In this document: piece by piece, positions 23,168 to 36,039 of the stretch
Numbering within the stretch: the first letter of the stretch is position 1
Layout: every line of letters begins with the position of its first letter
Origin: Phalacrocorax aristotelis
Taxonomy: Eukaryota > Chordata > Aves > Suliformes > Phalacrocoracidae
Assembly: GCF_949628215.1 (NCBI RefSeq)
Contig: NC_134297.1
Span: forward strand, 1,426,001-1,490,000
Direction: 5' to 3'
Length of the DNA: 64,000 nt
Translations under genes and position numbers: made by a program
The notes under the pieces: model-generated
Database searches by the model: none
The model's input: only the letters and a program-made list of their open reading frames with translations
What the model was told of the DNA's origin: nothing

Positions 23168-26100
23168 ATGAGGTTGGAGCAGTCCTTGCCTCTTCTGGGA
23201 CTCCTGCTGTGTGTCGGTGAGTACAGCTGGCCAGAAGCCCACGGGGTCCAGAAGGGGCTGCAGAAGATAAAGAATAGGGGTGTGCGCTTGGTTTGGCAAA
23301 GTACCTGCAGCAGCATCTTCTGCAACTGGTGCGTACAGTGCCTATGGAACTGCTGCTCTCCAGAGTAAGTGTTCCCCTGAGAGTGTAGGTTGCAGAGACA
23401 CAGAAACAGGGATCCAACCCTCTCAGGGTAGAGAAAAGAACTTAAGGTGCCTAGTGAATTTTTGCTTACTAGCTGATTCACTGAGACATCTGGTCTCCAG
23501 ACTTCATGCAGCAGGGTTGGAGCTTAATGCACTGCTTTCTGCAGCAGTGTGAACAGTAAGGCTCTGTGGGTTAAATTTTGTTTTAATGCTTTATTCACAT
23601 GCTTTTCTTAAACTGTTTTGTAATCATGAGTAAATAACTTCAGTTCGGATTCACTGTGATATCATGGGAGGGCTAGCAACTTCCATGTTACCAGTTTGAA
23701 CTCACCAGCATTTAGATAGCGGGTTTAGGCCAAAGTGCAGAGTAACTGTAAAGACTATAAAGAAGCTTGTAACTATGAAAGATAAGTTTGAAAGATAATT
23801 AAAAGATGCTATAATAAGACTACATCTACTCTGCCAATGTGCTGTAGATACCAACTGATATTCTTTGAGAAGCCTGAAAACATTTGGTTTATCTATGGCC
23901 TGTTCTTTTTCCAAATTTAAATTCATCTTGTATGAAAAAAAAAAAAAAGCTTTAGATCACCTTCTCTCCAGCCAAGTCCCATGCCTGTGGAATTTCAAAT
24001 CTACAATTTTGTTACAAGTAACTCCTATTGTAAAGCAAGCATTACCTGGGACGAGACAACAGTGCTGAACACATGAATATGGGTCATTCTTTTAGTTACT
24101 TATGTAACTTTCCATCAACGAATGTCTTTAAAGCAAATCACAAGTCTGATTCAGCCCTCCTAAAAGCTGTTTCTATAATACTCCAGCTCCAAAGACTTGT
24201 TTCCTACCAGGAGAGAAAAATCACATAGATAAGCTGCTTTACAGCGTTAAATCAAGTGGCAGGGTCCAATCCTCCAGGGAGTGCACTCTTGCAGAGGACA
24301 GTGGTTCTTACTGCAAAAACCGGGCATGATTTTCTAAGTCTTTGGTCCTTGATAATAAAGCAAAATTGTTGGGTGTACAGCTTGCAATAACCCTTTTTTC
24401 TAAACTGGGTTGGAAAATTATTGACATTTCCATTCTGTGTTAGCCCGTGTTAAAAATGGCTTCCAAAGCAAAAGACTTCATTTCAGAGCAACATCCTGTC
24501 TCAGCTAACAGAAGGCTTTTAATGCCTTTAGCAAAAATATAGGAGTATAAACATGTCTTTCAAGCAGCTGAGTTCAGAAAGGCTATCCTTGAAGTAGGAA
24601 AGGGGTATGGTATCAGTAGCTAAATTATTTAACACTTCTTATTCTTTCTTTTGTAGTTGGCACTGCAGCTCTGGATGGTAAGTGTATTTTACCAGCATTC
24701 TTAACTATTTAGTGTGCTGAAAAGACCAACTGTGGCTCACAAGTGAGGACTGAAAGTCCCATAGAAATATGTGAATTTTGCAAATATTGTAGGGTAGGAA
24801 AAAGTCCCCGTTCACTAATTGTTACTGATCTCACTGGTTTGAAAAATTGGCTGTCATGAATTGTCCCTAATTAGTGCTAGTGATCCCCAAGCTGGGTTGG
24901 CCCTTTGCAGAGACCAGCAAGCATATGGGTAAAGAGAACGATGAATGGCAGGTGGCCGGGCTCTCTGACATAAAGTTGAACACTCTGTGATGGTATTTTG
25001 ATACTGCTTAGTGTTGCAAAGAATCAGTGTGAAAAAACTAAAGGAAAACATGCATGCAGAAGACACATACACAGGGAACTTACGTTACCATAAAATCGAA
25101 AGATTTTGCAGAGCAAAATGGCATGGTAGGATCAAAGGAGGGCAGGGAAGTCTGCTCAGAAGCCATTTGTAATGCTGGTTTCCCTTCTCGTTGGCCCAAC
25201 TCTCAATGCAGAATTCCAGGTGGAGATTTCCGGAACCACAGTGACAATCACGTGTCCCTTGAGTGAAGGCGACATAAGCTGGAAAATAACTGGGGCAAAC
25301 CCAACCACCAAAGAGAGGACTTATGTTATAAAGGATCACGACAGCTTTCCTCTCAACGTGAGTTGTTCGGCAAATGGTGTGGACTACGACATGTACCTGA
25401 ATGCCAGAGGTGAGTGAAAAAGCTCTCCATCTACAAGCTGAAGATAGAGGCTACACTTTTCAGTGACACATATTGGGAGCTGATTTTTAGTGCTGCTGGA
25501 CTGGGTGAATGCAATTCTGCTGAGGCCTTTCCTGCTCTGTGTGGGCAGTAAAAGAGTCCAAGAGCACATTTTTGGCAAAAGGAATCTCCCTGGTCTCTAC
25601 GCCTTTCCCTTCTGCTGTCCTCAAGCTGGCTGTATGTTAAGGGTTCCCACGTATACAGCATGCAATCTTTTTTTACACAGCTTCTACCATGCTACAAGGC
25701 AAGAGTAATATATGTCACAAAGGCCAGAGGCATTTCTCACCTTGCAGAGTGGAAACTTTGTATCTGGAGCACACAGCCTGGTTTCTGTGACACATCAATC
25801 AGGGGGAGTTTACCTTCACCCTGACAGAGTGACCTAAGCCTCTGGACCGTATGACATTTGGGCAGCTGCTCTGCACTCAGGACTTTGAGTCCAGCATAGG
25901 CAGAGGGCATGTCCTGGTTTTAGCTGGGATACAGTTAATTTTCTTCCTAGTAGCTGGTACAGTGCTGTGTTTTGGATTTAGTATGAGAATAATGTTGATA
26001 ACACGCTGCTGTTTTAGTTGTTGCTAAGTAGCGCTTACACTAGTCAAGGACTTTCTCAGCCTCCCGTGCTCTGCCAGGTGCAGAAGAAGCTGGGAGGGGG

Positions 26101-28398
26101 CACAGCCAGGACAGCTGACCCCACCTGGCCAGAGGAATATCCCATACCACATGGCATCATGCTTAGCATATAAACAGCGGGGAGTTGGCTGAGGGGCAGC
26201 GATTGTGGCTTGGGGACTGGCTGGGCATTGGTTGGTGGGTCGTGAGCGGTTGCACTGCTTGTTATTCCTGGGTTTTGTTTATCTTTCTTTTTTTGTTTTC
26301 CTTTTCATTACTACTATTATTATTATTATTAAATTGTTCTTATCTCAACCCACAAATTTTCTTACTTTTGCTCTTCAGATTCAGTACCCCATCCCACCGG
26401 CAGGGGAGAAGGATGAGTGAGCGGTTGTGTGGTGCTTGGTTGTTGACTGGGGCTAAAGCAGGACAGGGGGGAAATGATCTAGGAGATGTTTTGCACCCTC
26501 TGGTTCAGGCCTTCCAGACAGCAGAGGATAGCAATGGAGGTCTGTTTGCAGACCAAAACATCGCAGATAGAACGGCCTGTGCTGTCCCCCTTCCTTTCTC
26601 TTTGCTCTCTTCTCCTTCCCACCCAGAACTGAATCTTTTCTGCTAGCACTAAGCAGATGAGTGAAGCCTGGATTTTCCTTGCTGGAAAGGAAACCCTTGT
26701 GCGTTTCTGAGCACCTTCATCTCTCCTCCTGGCAGTGTGCGCGAACTGTGAGGAGCTGGATACCTTGGCGGTGATAGGGATCGTCACTGCGGATCTTCTC
26801 ATCACGTTTGGGGTACTGATTCTGGTCTATTACTTCAGCAAAGACAGGAAGGGGAGAGCGAGCACTAGTGCTGGCAGTCGGCCACGAGGTAAGAGCCATT
26901 TCAGGCGTCTCTGCTCTCCGTGATGCCCGCTAAACACTGAATTCAGCAGTTGCCCCTGCCGAGTGATGGAGCCTCCTCTGTTGCCCCCAAACCCCCAAGA
27001 CCTTGCCAAACAATGCTCCTGCTTGCCACATCTGTTGCTCCAGGCTGCCTTCTTGCATGGGATGTGTGCAGCTGCCATGTTGTGTCAAAGGCTTCCTGCC
27101 CATAGGAAACCATTTCACAGGCTGTTGTGCAGCAGCGTTGAGTCTGTGCTGAAGCAAACACTGTACGGCAGAAGCTCAGCTTGCAAGTGTAGCTGCAAAA
27201 ACAGCCTGGCCCTGGCCTCTGCAGCTGCTGTGTCAGGCAAAGACCAAGAATCAGGCCCGCACACACAACATGTGATTAGAACTCATGGTGTTATTAAAAC
27301 TATTATTATTATTAAACAGAAATTTGAATTTCTGTTTTCTGAGGCCATGGTTTGGTGACCCAGTGGGTCCAGCAGTGGGGCTTATGGGTTATGAATGCCG
27401 CAGTAAAGTGATGCAGGGCGGTGACCTCACGATGTTAGTTCAGATTTGTTCAGACTGCCTGTCAGACAATTACCATGGGAGCTCACCAGCCAGGCTTTGT
27501 GCGGATCAGCCGTTGCCACTTTTTCCCTAGCCTCCACAAAGCTGGTATAAACCCTTTGGCAAGTCTAAATTCCCCTTTGTGTGCTTACTGTGCATGTTGT
27601 GTGCTGCGTTCAACAGAAACGGGACGATGTGCTCGTGCTTGTGCAGCTTGTTGAAGCAGAGGAGTATAGATCTGGTATCCATATTGTGAAGCTGTAGCCT
27701 GGGCCTGTGCTTCTATTTTCAAGTATTTCTTCACAACCAGGAAAGCTAGAAATTTACCCTTTCTAAAAGAAAACGGATTTCTTCCTAAATGATCACAAGG
27801 CCTCCTGCCTGCAGCAGTTGGGTCTTTAAAAGCTCTAAGCTCTTAATAAGGCCATGGGAGTCGACCCATGGCATCTCCATGAAAGTCCCTTGTGCTGTGT
27901 TATATGAATCATCACCGAGGATAACCTCTCTTTGCCTCTGTTGCAGGTCAGAAAATGCAGCGTCCTCCCCCCGTTCCAAACCCAGACTATGAGGTATGGA
28001 AGACCTGCACTTTTCCCATTTCTCTTTGCTGGCTGGGGAGGGATAGCCAGAGCTGGGAATCTGTAGCAGTTATCCTTTTTGCTCCTTTGAAGAACCATCC
28101 AGTTAACCTCCAAGCTTCTGTGGGAGCAGAGGAAAAAGGTGGTAGGAGTGGTGCCCCTTCTCCTGGTGCTGACACAGGGAGTCGGGAGCAGAACTGCAGC
28201 CTCTTGTGCACGCTGCCAGAGCAGCAATACGCCTGCTCGCTGCTGTAGTTTTCTCCATGTACTGTGTGGACTGAGACCCTGGTGTTGTTTGAGGGTGTGT
28301 TAATAAGGATTCCCAAACTAAAATCTCTGCTGTTCCCACAGCCCATCCGGAAAGGCCAGCGGGAAGTGTATGCAGGCCTGGAATCCAGGGGCTTCTGA
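23168..28398 (+). CDS. CD3E: CD3 epsilon chain of the T-cell receptor complex
   Basis: Coding exons: 23168-23216, 24657-24677, 25212-25409, 26736-26888, 27947-27993 and 28342-28398, giving 174 aa. The leader MRLEQSLPLLGLLLCV is followed by a 7-codon mini-exon, typical of CD3E. Exon 3 is the extracellular Ig domain (ITCP, ISWKI, NVSC, the last also a glycosylation site). Exon 4 has the membrane-proximal CxxC (VCANC) and a transmembrane helix with the acidic residue TAD that pairs with TCR basic residues. Exons 5-6 carry the Nck-binding proline motif RPPPVPNPDY and a canonical ITAM: YEPI, seven residues, YAGL. Intron 3 holds a sense solo LTR at 25910-26465. The product signals through Lck/ZAP-70 at the T-cell surface with the CD3 gamma/delta chain encoded 4.4 kb downstream on the other strand. 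Confidence 0.96.
25910..26465 (+). mobile_element. Solo LTR, avian endogenous retrovirus (ERVL-type), in CD3E intron 3
   Basis: A 556-bp LTR opens TGTCCTGG and ends GGACA, with no internal region attached. It belongs to the same family as the copy in MPZL3 intron 3 (9638-10241); the first roughly 240 bases differ at only a few sites, while the second halves diverge and differ in simple-repeat length. A TATA-like ATATAAA lies near 26168. A clear 5-bp target duplication is not visible. It lies in the same sense as CD3E and ends 270 bases before exon 4. It probably belongs to the same avian burst as the other copy. Confidence 0.85.
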
Positions 28399-28630
28399 AA
28401 TTCCCACAGATGACAGGCTGGAAAACAGCAGCAAGCCCTCTTCCCCAGCTTGGTACCGGTTCTCTGCAGGCCTGCTGAGGCCCAGGCATTTTGGGGTAAG
28501 CCAGACGGCTGCACAGGACAGGCACCCTGCTGCGATCTGCTGTCCCACCCTGGTGTGTTCCTTCAGCCTTCGGTTTGACATTAGGGAAAAAAATCAAATG
28601 AGCATATTGGCAAGAGAAGTTTTCCTTCTC

Positions 28631-28636
28631 ATTAAA
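28631..28636 (+). terminator. Candidate CD3E poly(A) signal (ATTAAA)
   Basis: ATTAAA lies 233 bases after the CD3E stop and is followed by a T/G-rich stretch. It would give a short 3' UTR of about 250 bases. Confidence 0.45.
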
Positions 28637-28639
28637 GGA

Positions 28640-31600
28640 CTGCAGCCTCACTTGTGGTTCCTGGCCTCCTTTTCCCTCACACCTCCCTCTCTCTGCTCCA
28701 GTTGCATGATCTGGTTTTCCCTCCCATTTAATTTCCACCCTGAGTGCCTCCACTGGCTCCCCATGCCGTCCTGGATAGCTAGGGGGCAAAGACTGAGTCC
28801 TTCTCAGAGTGACTGGCCTCCGACCTTGCCCTGTTCTCGTGTTCGTAGCCTATCTCAGTTTTGCTGCCCATGATTGTAACAAAAGGAACAGAGACAGTCA
28901 GTATATTAAAAACAAAATGGTACGTCTTCATAGAGAAGCCACTGCTTTGAATGAAAATATTTCCGTCAAAAAGACCAGTTTTCCTTTAAAAAATTTGGAA
29001 GCACTTCTACCACTACATGCAGACTGACCTGACCATCCCCCAGCCCTTCTGTAAGAAATGAGTGGGGCTGAGTACCACTTTGCATCCGGTGACCTTCGTG
29101 TTTCAGACCTTCGGCAGAACATCCTTTTAGGGTCACATGGGGATTTGGCACCTTCCCAAGGCACCTGAAAGTCTCCTGTTAGGAAATTTCAGTCCCTGCC
29201 CAAGTGTTAGATCTTTGTTACGCTTAACTAGCAGGGGTCTTAGATATTTCAGCTAAGATTTGAACCCCCACTTAGCAACGAGTATCAGCTTTGCAGTCCG
29301 ACTGAGACAGCACAACAGGGATTCTCATGTTTCTGAGACTGGACTAGCACTCTGCCCTGAAACAGCTTGTTTGCTGGAATTCCAGTGAATGCACTGGGGC
29401 CGCAGAGATAATGCCCAGGGCCTACAAAATCCATGAGAGCATCAAACTGTTTTGTTAGGCTGTCCTTCTCATCCCAGAGACTTCATGGACTCCATTTGTA
29501 CTGATATTCTCTAGTGTTGTCTAGGATAAACACATTTCTTCAAGGGTGTTGTACCCTAAAGGGTGCACATTTGCTGGCCAAGTTTCATTTTCCAGAACTA
29601 CTGCTCTTCCAGAGTCTTGTGATCTGTCCTTTGTTGCTGCCCTTTCTCTCCCCGTTTCAGCTCCATAACTTGAGTTCTGCCTGGGTTCTCTTAGAAAGAT
29701 GGCAGGTGGCTTTGCCGTTAGTAATGATCCACTTTAACTTTTTAATATAAATTTTTAAACTGTAATATATTAATAAGATGGGAGACAGCATCCCCAGCTA
29801 GGCATTGTAGAAGATTTCCCCTGTGTGTTTCTCTCTGTTAAAGAAAAAGTTTTTGTTAAGGGGACTCCCCAGGTCAGGAGTAGTGCGAGACAGTGAGAGC
29901 TGCTGTTGGTCGGTTGCAGCAGCCTACGAGGGGTTTGGGAGCAGTCTGTGCCAGGATCGGGGGAGACGACTACACTTACAAAGATGTGCTGCCATGCCTA
30001 GGAGAGTGGGGCCTGAGAGCAGGGCAGGGGTCAGCAGGAGCTGGGGAATGGCTCTGGGCCTGCTGGCTGGGGACAAGTGAAACAGCTGAGGTCCCATGCA
30101 CCTAACATATATTTTTAAAAGCTGCCTCATTTTAACAGCTGTGGTTTCCAAAGCAGCAGCAGTGGGGCAGGTAGTAACTTCAGGAGCAGGGCCCAAGAGA
30201 TGCTGTGATGCCTGGGAACGTTTCTGGTCTAACACTCGCTGAGTGAGCCACATTTCTGTTGCTCTGCAGAGCAACAGCTCCAAAGAAAGGAAACAGCAGC
30301 AGTGATGGGGGCTGGGGTGGTTTAACCCTTAGGTTTCAGCATGGGGAGATAAACACCCAGCAAGTTTCATGCTCTGAATTGCTGTGCTTACCCTGCAGGA
30401 TGTGGTTTTAAAGGCAGCACAGCTGGGTTTGCCATATAAGATGCTAAACATCTAGTAGGGAGATTGCAAGATACAGAGAGCACTAACCCCCGGTAGCTCT
30501 AAAACCACTCTGGGCCACCACGTTCTCAGCTTCTGCAAAACATCAGTGCTCCAGGGACTCTTGCTCAGCCCAGCCATACAGCCCGCTGCCATGAACAGGA
30601 TGTGAGAAACTTGGACCAATCTGGGTGCACAAGGTCTAAATTTTTCTTCAAGCTACACCCTGGTGCTTCTACTACCATTTGTGGGGCTTCATGTTTGGCT
30701 AATGTTTGCCCCAGCCAGTGCCATCCCATGCTCTCCTTATCTCAGTGGGATCAGCACCCACCCAGCAACAACATCAATCTGCCTCTGTGCTTAGCTGCAC
30801 TATAGAAATATTTCTTTGTCCTCTGAGAGCGAGGTGCTGGGGAGCCTCTTGCAAAGCAACGAGTTGTATATGTTGCCCCTGCCATGTCTTCGATTTGTGC
30901 AGAGCACACCCACCCACTCTGCTCTTCGGGTGCCATCTTTACTCATTGCTTCGAGATCTGATGGTGGTGAAAACACTATGAACTAGGCAGCCTGCTGGTC
31001 ACTTTTTTAATAAGGTCCTACCCAGACGGCTTTGCCGACCAAAGGCGGCTATTGGCGTATTTTACCCTTCACTGGAGCAGGTTAGAGCGGAAAAACCACT
31101 AAGACGTTATTCCGCTCCTGCAAAGAGCAAAATGTTGTCGTGTGAAGAGCCAACACCATAGGAAAACAGATCCTTTTCTTGTTCACTGTCCGCAAGGCTG
31201 ATCACACACTGGTTCCTGTAAGGGCACATGGGGTCCACCCACAGCTTTGCACAGCCTGCGCGTTGTTTGCTGTCTGAGACGCGTCACAGATTTGTGGCCA
31301 GTTTTTACCGAGTGTTAACTCTTTGGTGCTTGCTTTATACCACTGAGCCACAAGACGATTCACAGGCTGGTGCTTTCTAAACCCTGTCGCCCAGATTCTT
31401 AGAAAAGCAGGAAGATACAACCTACAGGTGCATGCAACTGGCACACGGAGGGTGACCTGGTTTCTAACGGTGAGGTGATCCTGTTATCTGCCTCCCATTT
31501 TGGCCATAGTCAGACCACATTAGCTGTTTCTGCTTAGAGCTGGGGAGTGAGGACCTTGCCAGGAGGAGCTGGGTTGGTGTCGGGATACCCAGTGCTGCTG

Positions 31601-32520
31601 TGTCAGGAAAGGTGACTGAGCTGGGAAAGGATCTGAAAGTTTGCGGGTCTGCATCCTGGACTCAGCACGCTGGGGTGGCTAGTGACCCTGAAGGAGGGGT
31701 TGCCGAATGCCCCTGGCCTGGTCACAAAGGTCAGTGACTCTCCAGTGGGCTGCAGAGGGAGAGGATGGTGGGAGAGCCTCTCAAGAACATCAGAGGTGTG
31801 GGGAGCATGGACTGCCTCTGGCCTTCGCTGCCCGTCCAACTCTGCTGCCACGCGTTTTGCACACTCTCTGCTGCAGTTTTTATGCTCTCTGCTGTTTCCA
31901 TTTCCTCTTTGGGCCCAGCTCCCGTGAGCTCTTCTGGGGAGCCAGCAGAGCTTGTTTGCTCATATTTCACTCCCCAAAGCACTGAGGCAACTTGCAGGCT
32001 GGCTGGGTGCCAAGAACCTGGCACATCCCTGTGGTTTGGGGACTGCAATTAGATGCCAAGGCCTGCATATGCAGAGAAACCATTCTTCTGTCTGCCCTCC
32101 TGCTGGTCCCCCCGCTCTGTTCAGGGGACTGAGGCATGCAGGCACTCTGCAGGGGTGACACAGACCCTGCTGAGTGCCACTGTGCTCCTGGTGTCCCTGC
32201 TCCCCATTCTGGAAGACGAGTTAAGTGAGACAAAGCCTCTGCTACTCTCAGGGGCAGCAACCCTCTCCATTCACAAGGTCCCCCATCCTCAGCTTCAGCA
32301 ATGGACCCAGATGTCATTTAGATCCTGGCACAGAGAGGTGACACAGCCACGGGCACCTGCCTGCACTAGCAGCGCGGTGTCCTACCAGGACAGGCACGAG
32401 CCTTACAGCTCTGCAGCGATCCAGACAGATTGCATCCCGCGCTTACCTTCCCCAGTGACTGCATGGTCCCCCAGGCCTCAATACAACCAACGGAGCAGGG
32501 AGACTATGGGATAGGCTCAT
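28640..32520. other. CD3E-CD3D convergent intergenic region
   Basis: This is the gap of about 3.9 kb between the two 3' ends. I find no second CD3 gamma- or delta-like gene on either strand: no exon with CxxC plus an acidic transmembrane helix and no extra ITAM. The reading frames are short and featureless. Confidence 0.55.
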
Positions 32521-32521
32521 C

Positions 32522-32527
32522 TTTAAT
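32522..32527 (-). terminator. Candidate CD3D poly(A) signal (ATTAAA)
   Basis: ATTAAA on the minus strand, about 240 bases past the CD3D stop codon, would give a compact 3' UTR. Confidence 0.45.
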
Positions 32528-32764
32528 GAGACAAACACAGAAGTGCAGGAGGTCAAGGAAAGAGCAGAGTGCTACAAGCAGCCCATCCCAGCAAGGAGCT
32601 GGAGGGGTCTCTAGGCAAAAACCCATACTGTCTTCCTTGTGGCAGCAGTGTGCTTACAAAGGCAGTGCCAGGGCAGCGTACTGGTGCTCTTGGGTGCTGG
32701 CGGTAGCTTTGCAGTTGTATCACTCCTGGTGTGAAGGAGTCACAGGCCCCAGCATCTTCCCGCT

Positions 32765-35700
32765 TCACTTGCGGGCTTTGGTGGGTGCCAGACGGCTGTA
32801 CTGTCCATCGTCCCGGTCACCAAGGGGCTAGGAGGAAAAAAAGGTGAGATGAGCCACAGCTGTGCCTGTCCAACCCTGGGAGGGAGGGTAAGGGGAAGCT
32901 GGCCCAGCCCTCCCTTTGCCAAGCTTTAGGCAAGCTTTCCCTCCCTGTGTTAAGCACACAGAGCTTAACAACCCCAGAGAGTAAGAGGCAGAGGGTAGCT
33001 GAGCTTGCTCCATCCTCTGGGTGACTCAGAGAGGCAGCAGTGAATGCCCCAGCAGAGAGCAATCTCCAGTACAGCTCATGGCGTCGAGTATCCTCCAGCA
33101 GCTGTGCTGTCACGGCCACGCCAGTCCCACCACACGGCCCCATGCAAGCAGAGGTGCTGAAGCCCACCTGCGTGCATGCACGCATGCCCATGCACACCCA
33201 CACCCATGTGCCCACACTCACTTGGTAGAGTTGCTCGTTGGCAATCAGGTTCTGCCTGTCAGAAGCTAAAAGAAGAAAGATGGTGGTCAAGGATCAGGGG
33301 AGTCACGGGCAGCATGGTGAACAATTGCAAACAAACCCAAGCAGCTGTCTGCTTTCAGCCCTCTGCTTTTAGGTCCTCTGGGAGGCTTGGTGGAAAGCCC
33401 CTGCAAGGCTTCAGATGTTCCTGTGCCACCAGCAGCTGTCCCTGGGATGATGCTTTAATGAACCTTGTGCATTCGATGGCTTTTCCTGAGGAGCTGAGCT
33501 AGGGGCAGGAGGGCTACATGAAGTGCTCATGTGGAACCCTACCCTAGACATGCTGTGTGCTGGCTGCTGCCTGCAGCCTACAGTGACTGGGCTCTGTGGG
33601 CAGTGATGGAAAGTCCCTAGATACCACGCAGCTCCTAAAGATGCCCAGGCACTTCCTGTCCCCACCCACGGACAGCCAGCAGGCCTCTCCCCTCACCTCG
33701 TGACATGCGTCCCTTATCCTGGCCAGTGATGCAATACACAGCAACTGCCAGGAAGACAGTGGCGACAACATCTGCGATCACGATCCCGGAGATGGTGGGA
33801 GCGTCCACTTCAATGCAGTTCTGGCACACTGGAAACCCAAACGGACACAAACACTGAAAGCAGGGCCATGCCCAGGACCCTGCCTCTTGGCCGCCTTCAC
33901 CCTGCCACAGGGTCAGTCTGAGCCCAAAGCGCTCAGCCAGCTCTGCCGGTCCAGGCAGGCTCCAGTCCCAGAGTGAGAGACCAGGGATTAAGTTTGGCTT
34001 GCTGCATGACCCAAGGCAGTGGTGCAAGCTGCCACATATTCCCAGCACTCTGGGCAGGCCACAGCAGGGCCGTGAGTAACCAGCAACGTATGAGTGCCAG
34101 GTTATGGTGCTAAATGAGGCTGTAAAGCTCTCATGGGGACACCACATGCAGGGGAATGTGCAGCTTGGCTATTCCCCAAGGCAACCTAGCACAGGAGCTG
34201 TCAGGACTTCCGCAAACTGGTGGAACCAACCTCAAACTCTGTGAAAACAGTAGTTCTCTCAAAAATTTGCTTGGGTGACAAGTCCAAGCAGTTCTGGCTC
34301 TAGAACCCAGGTTTGCAACACTTACTTCGATAGTACACCTGGAGGGTGGGCTTGTTTGATCTATCACATGAGTATGTGCCTCTGGGATCGTCGTGAACTG
34401 CACCCAAGTCCAGCTGTGTTGTGTTTACTAGTGGACTCCCATCTTTCAGCCATTCGAACACATGACTGTTGGAGGTTACACACTGCAGGAACACCTTCCC
34501 ACTGGCTTCTTTCACGATTATCTTCTGTCCTGTAAAAAAAAAAAAAAGGAGAGCCGAGAGCTTCCCAGCAGAGTTCTCTCATAGTGGCGCAGAGCTCAGA
34601 GAACTCATTCATGAAGATGGCCAGTACAGAGAACGTGACACCAGGCTGTCCACTGAGAAGCAGAAAGGACACTGCAAACAAAAAACTCTGGAATAAGCAG
34701 ACTACCCAGTAGAAAAGTAGTCCAGTGTTCAACTGGTGGTTACTTAATGCAGATCTGGTCAGTTTAGAAATCCCAATTCCCTTAGAGTGAAAACTAACTG
34801 GAATTGGGCATCTACCTGGACTCCATTCAGGCTGTATGTACACGACCCTCGTCCTGCACACAGACTGCATTGCTATTGAAGAGCAACTGCAGCAAGAGAC
34901 ATTTCAACAGAAAGTGAAATGTTTCCACCAGCAGAGTCGGGAGCTGAGCCCCAGTGGGGAGGGAAAAACCTATTTGGGTTTTTACCCAATAGTAACGAAC
35001 ATCATTAGTGAAAAGCATGCAAAAAACTGCACAGAATTGCTTCCTTGGCCCAAAGGCACCACCTTCTGAGTGTGTAAATGAAAGGTAAATTCCCTTATTT
35101 CCTGAGTACTGGAACAGAGTACAGAATACAGCCTCTCCTGCTTACGTAGTTCTGCCAGGCACAAGGCCCGTGGCTACTTTGGTCTAACACCACGGTACTG
35201 CCAAGTCCAACTTTACACGCTCTGTCATTGCAAGGTGGGTTGGAGCCACCACAGATAGCCATGGAGTAATGCACGTGGCTCCAGACCGTCACAGCAACAG
35301 TCCAGGGCAAGAGTCATGAGAGCGATCCTGTCCTCATGACCTTCTGCACTGATTCGCTCTCTCTTCCCCATCGACATTTATGAACCTCATGGCAAGGTGC
35401 CACAATGGGAAAACCCAGCAAGTTGCAGGGTTCCCTGCGGTGCTGCTTCCCAGCCGCCCTCCCACTACTGCAGAGAAGCCTGCGGTGTAAGCAACATGGG
35501 TGGCGGTCTCCAGGGACCACGGCAGGTGCCCAACGGGCAGTGCCACTGGCCCGCTGTAGCATGCGGGATGAGCCCCAGCCTCACCATCTGTACGGGGTCC
35601 CTCGGGCACACCACGCCGGGGGTCTCCACATACTACGTCAGCCTGCACAGCACCGCCCTTGGCTCAGCTGTGGGGCACAGCACCACAGCAGCCTGCGGGC

Positions 35701-35797
35701 AGAGACTGATGGCCGGGGACTTACCTTGGGCACTCCAGGTGGCCATGGCCAGGCTGGCGAGGAGCACCCAGGCACCCAGGGCCCGTCCCCTCCACAT
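32765..35797 (-). CDS. CD3D: CD3 gamma/delta chain of the T-cell receptor complex
   Basis: Coding exons (minus strand): 35725-35797, 34326-34529, 33697-33828, 33222-33265 and 32765-32827, giving 171 aa. Order: leader MWRGRALGAWVLLASLAMA; Ig domain (FLQC, FEWLKDG, TYSC, one NTT glycosylation site); CxxC stalk (MCQNC); transmembrane helix with an Asp (GIVIADVVATVFLAVAVYC); cytoplasmic tail with one ITAM: YQPL, seven residues, YSRL. The tail ASDRQNLIANEQLYQPL resembles mammalian CD3G more than CD3D and keeps a D-x-x-x-L-I endocytosis signal. Non-mammalian vertebrates carry one gene in place of CD3D and CD3G; it is usually labelled CD3D. It is convergent with CD3E and head-to-head with ZW10. The ATG at 35797 is the only in-frame one. 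Confidence 0.95.
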
Positions 35798-36039
35798 GGC
35801 ACGAAGCGGTGGTGGCTCTTTCCTCCGCTCAGAGGAGAGGACGTGGAGAGCTCGACGCAACGCGCCACCCGCCCTGAGATCTTTGTCAGGCACCGGATGC
35901 CGGAGCTAGAGCCTCCCTCCCCCAGCAGCTGGGGGTGTATGAGGTGCCCTGGGCCTGCCTCCTTACCGCAGCCCCTGCCCCAGCGCCCACAGAAAGACAG
36001 GAGAGGAGAACGGCTAGGCCTGAGGTGGCAGGTCCCCCT

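Noticed and set aside
23702-24068. AT-rich frames in CD3E intron 1 considered as an extra CD3E exon
   Set aside because: The leader and 7-codon mini-exon join in phase without them, and no Ig-like residues are present.
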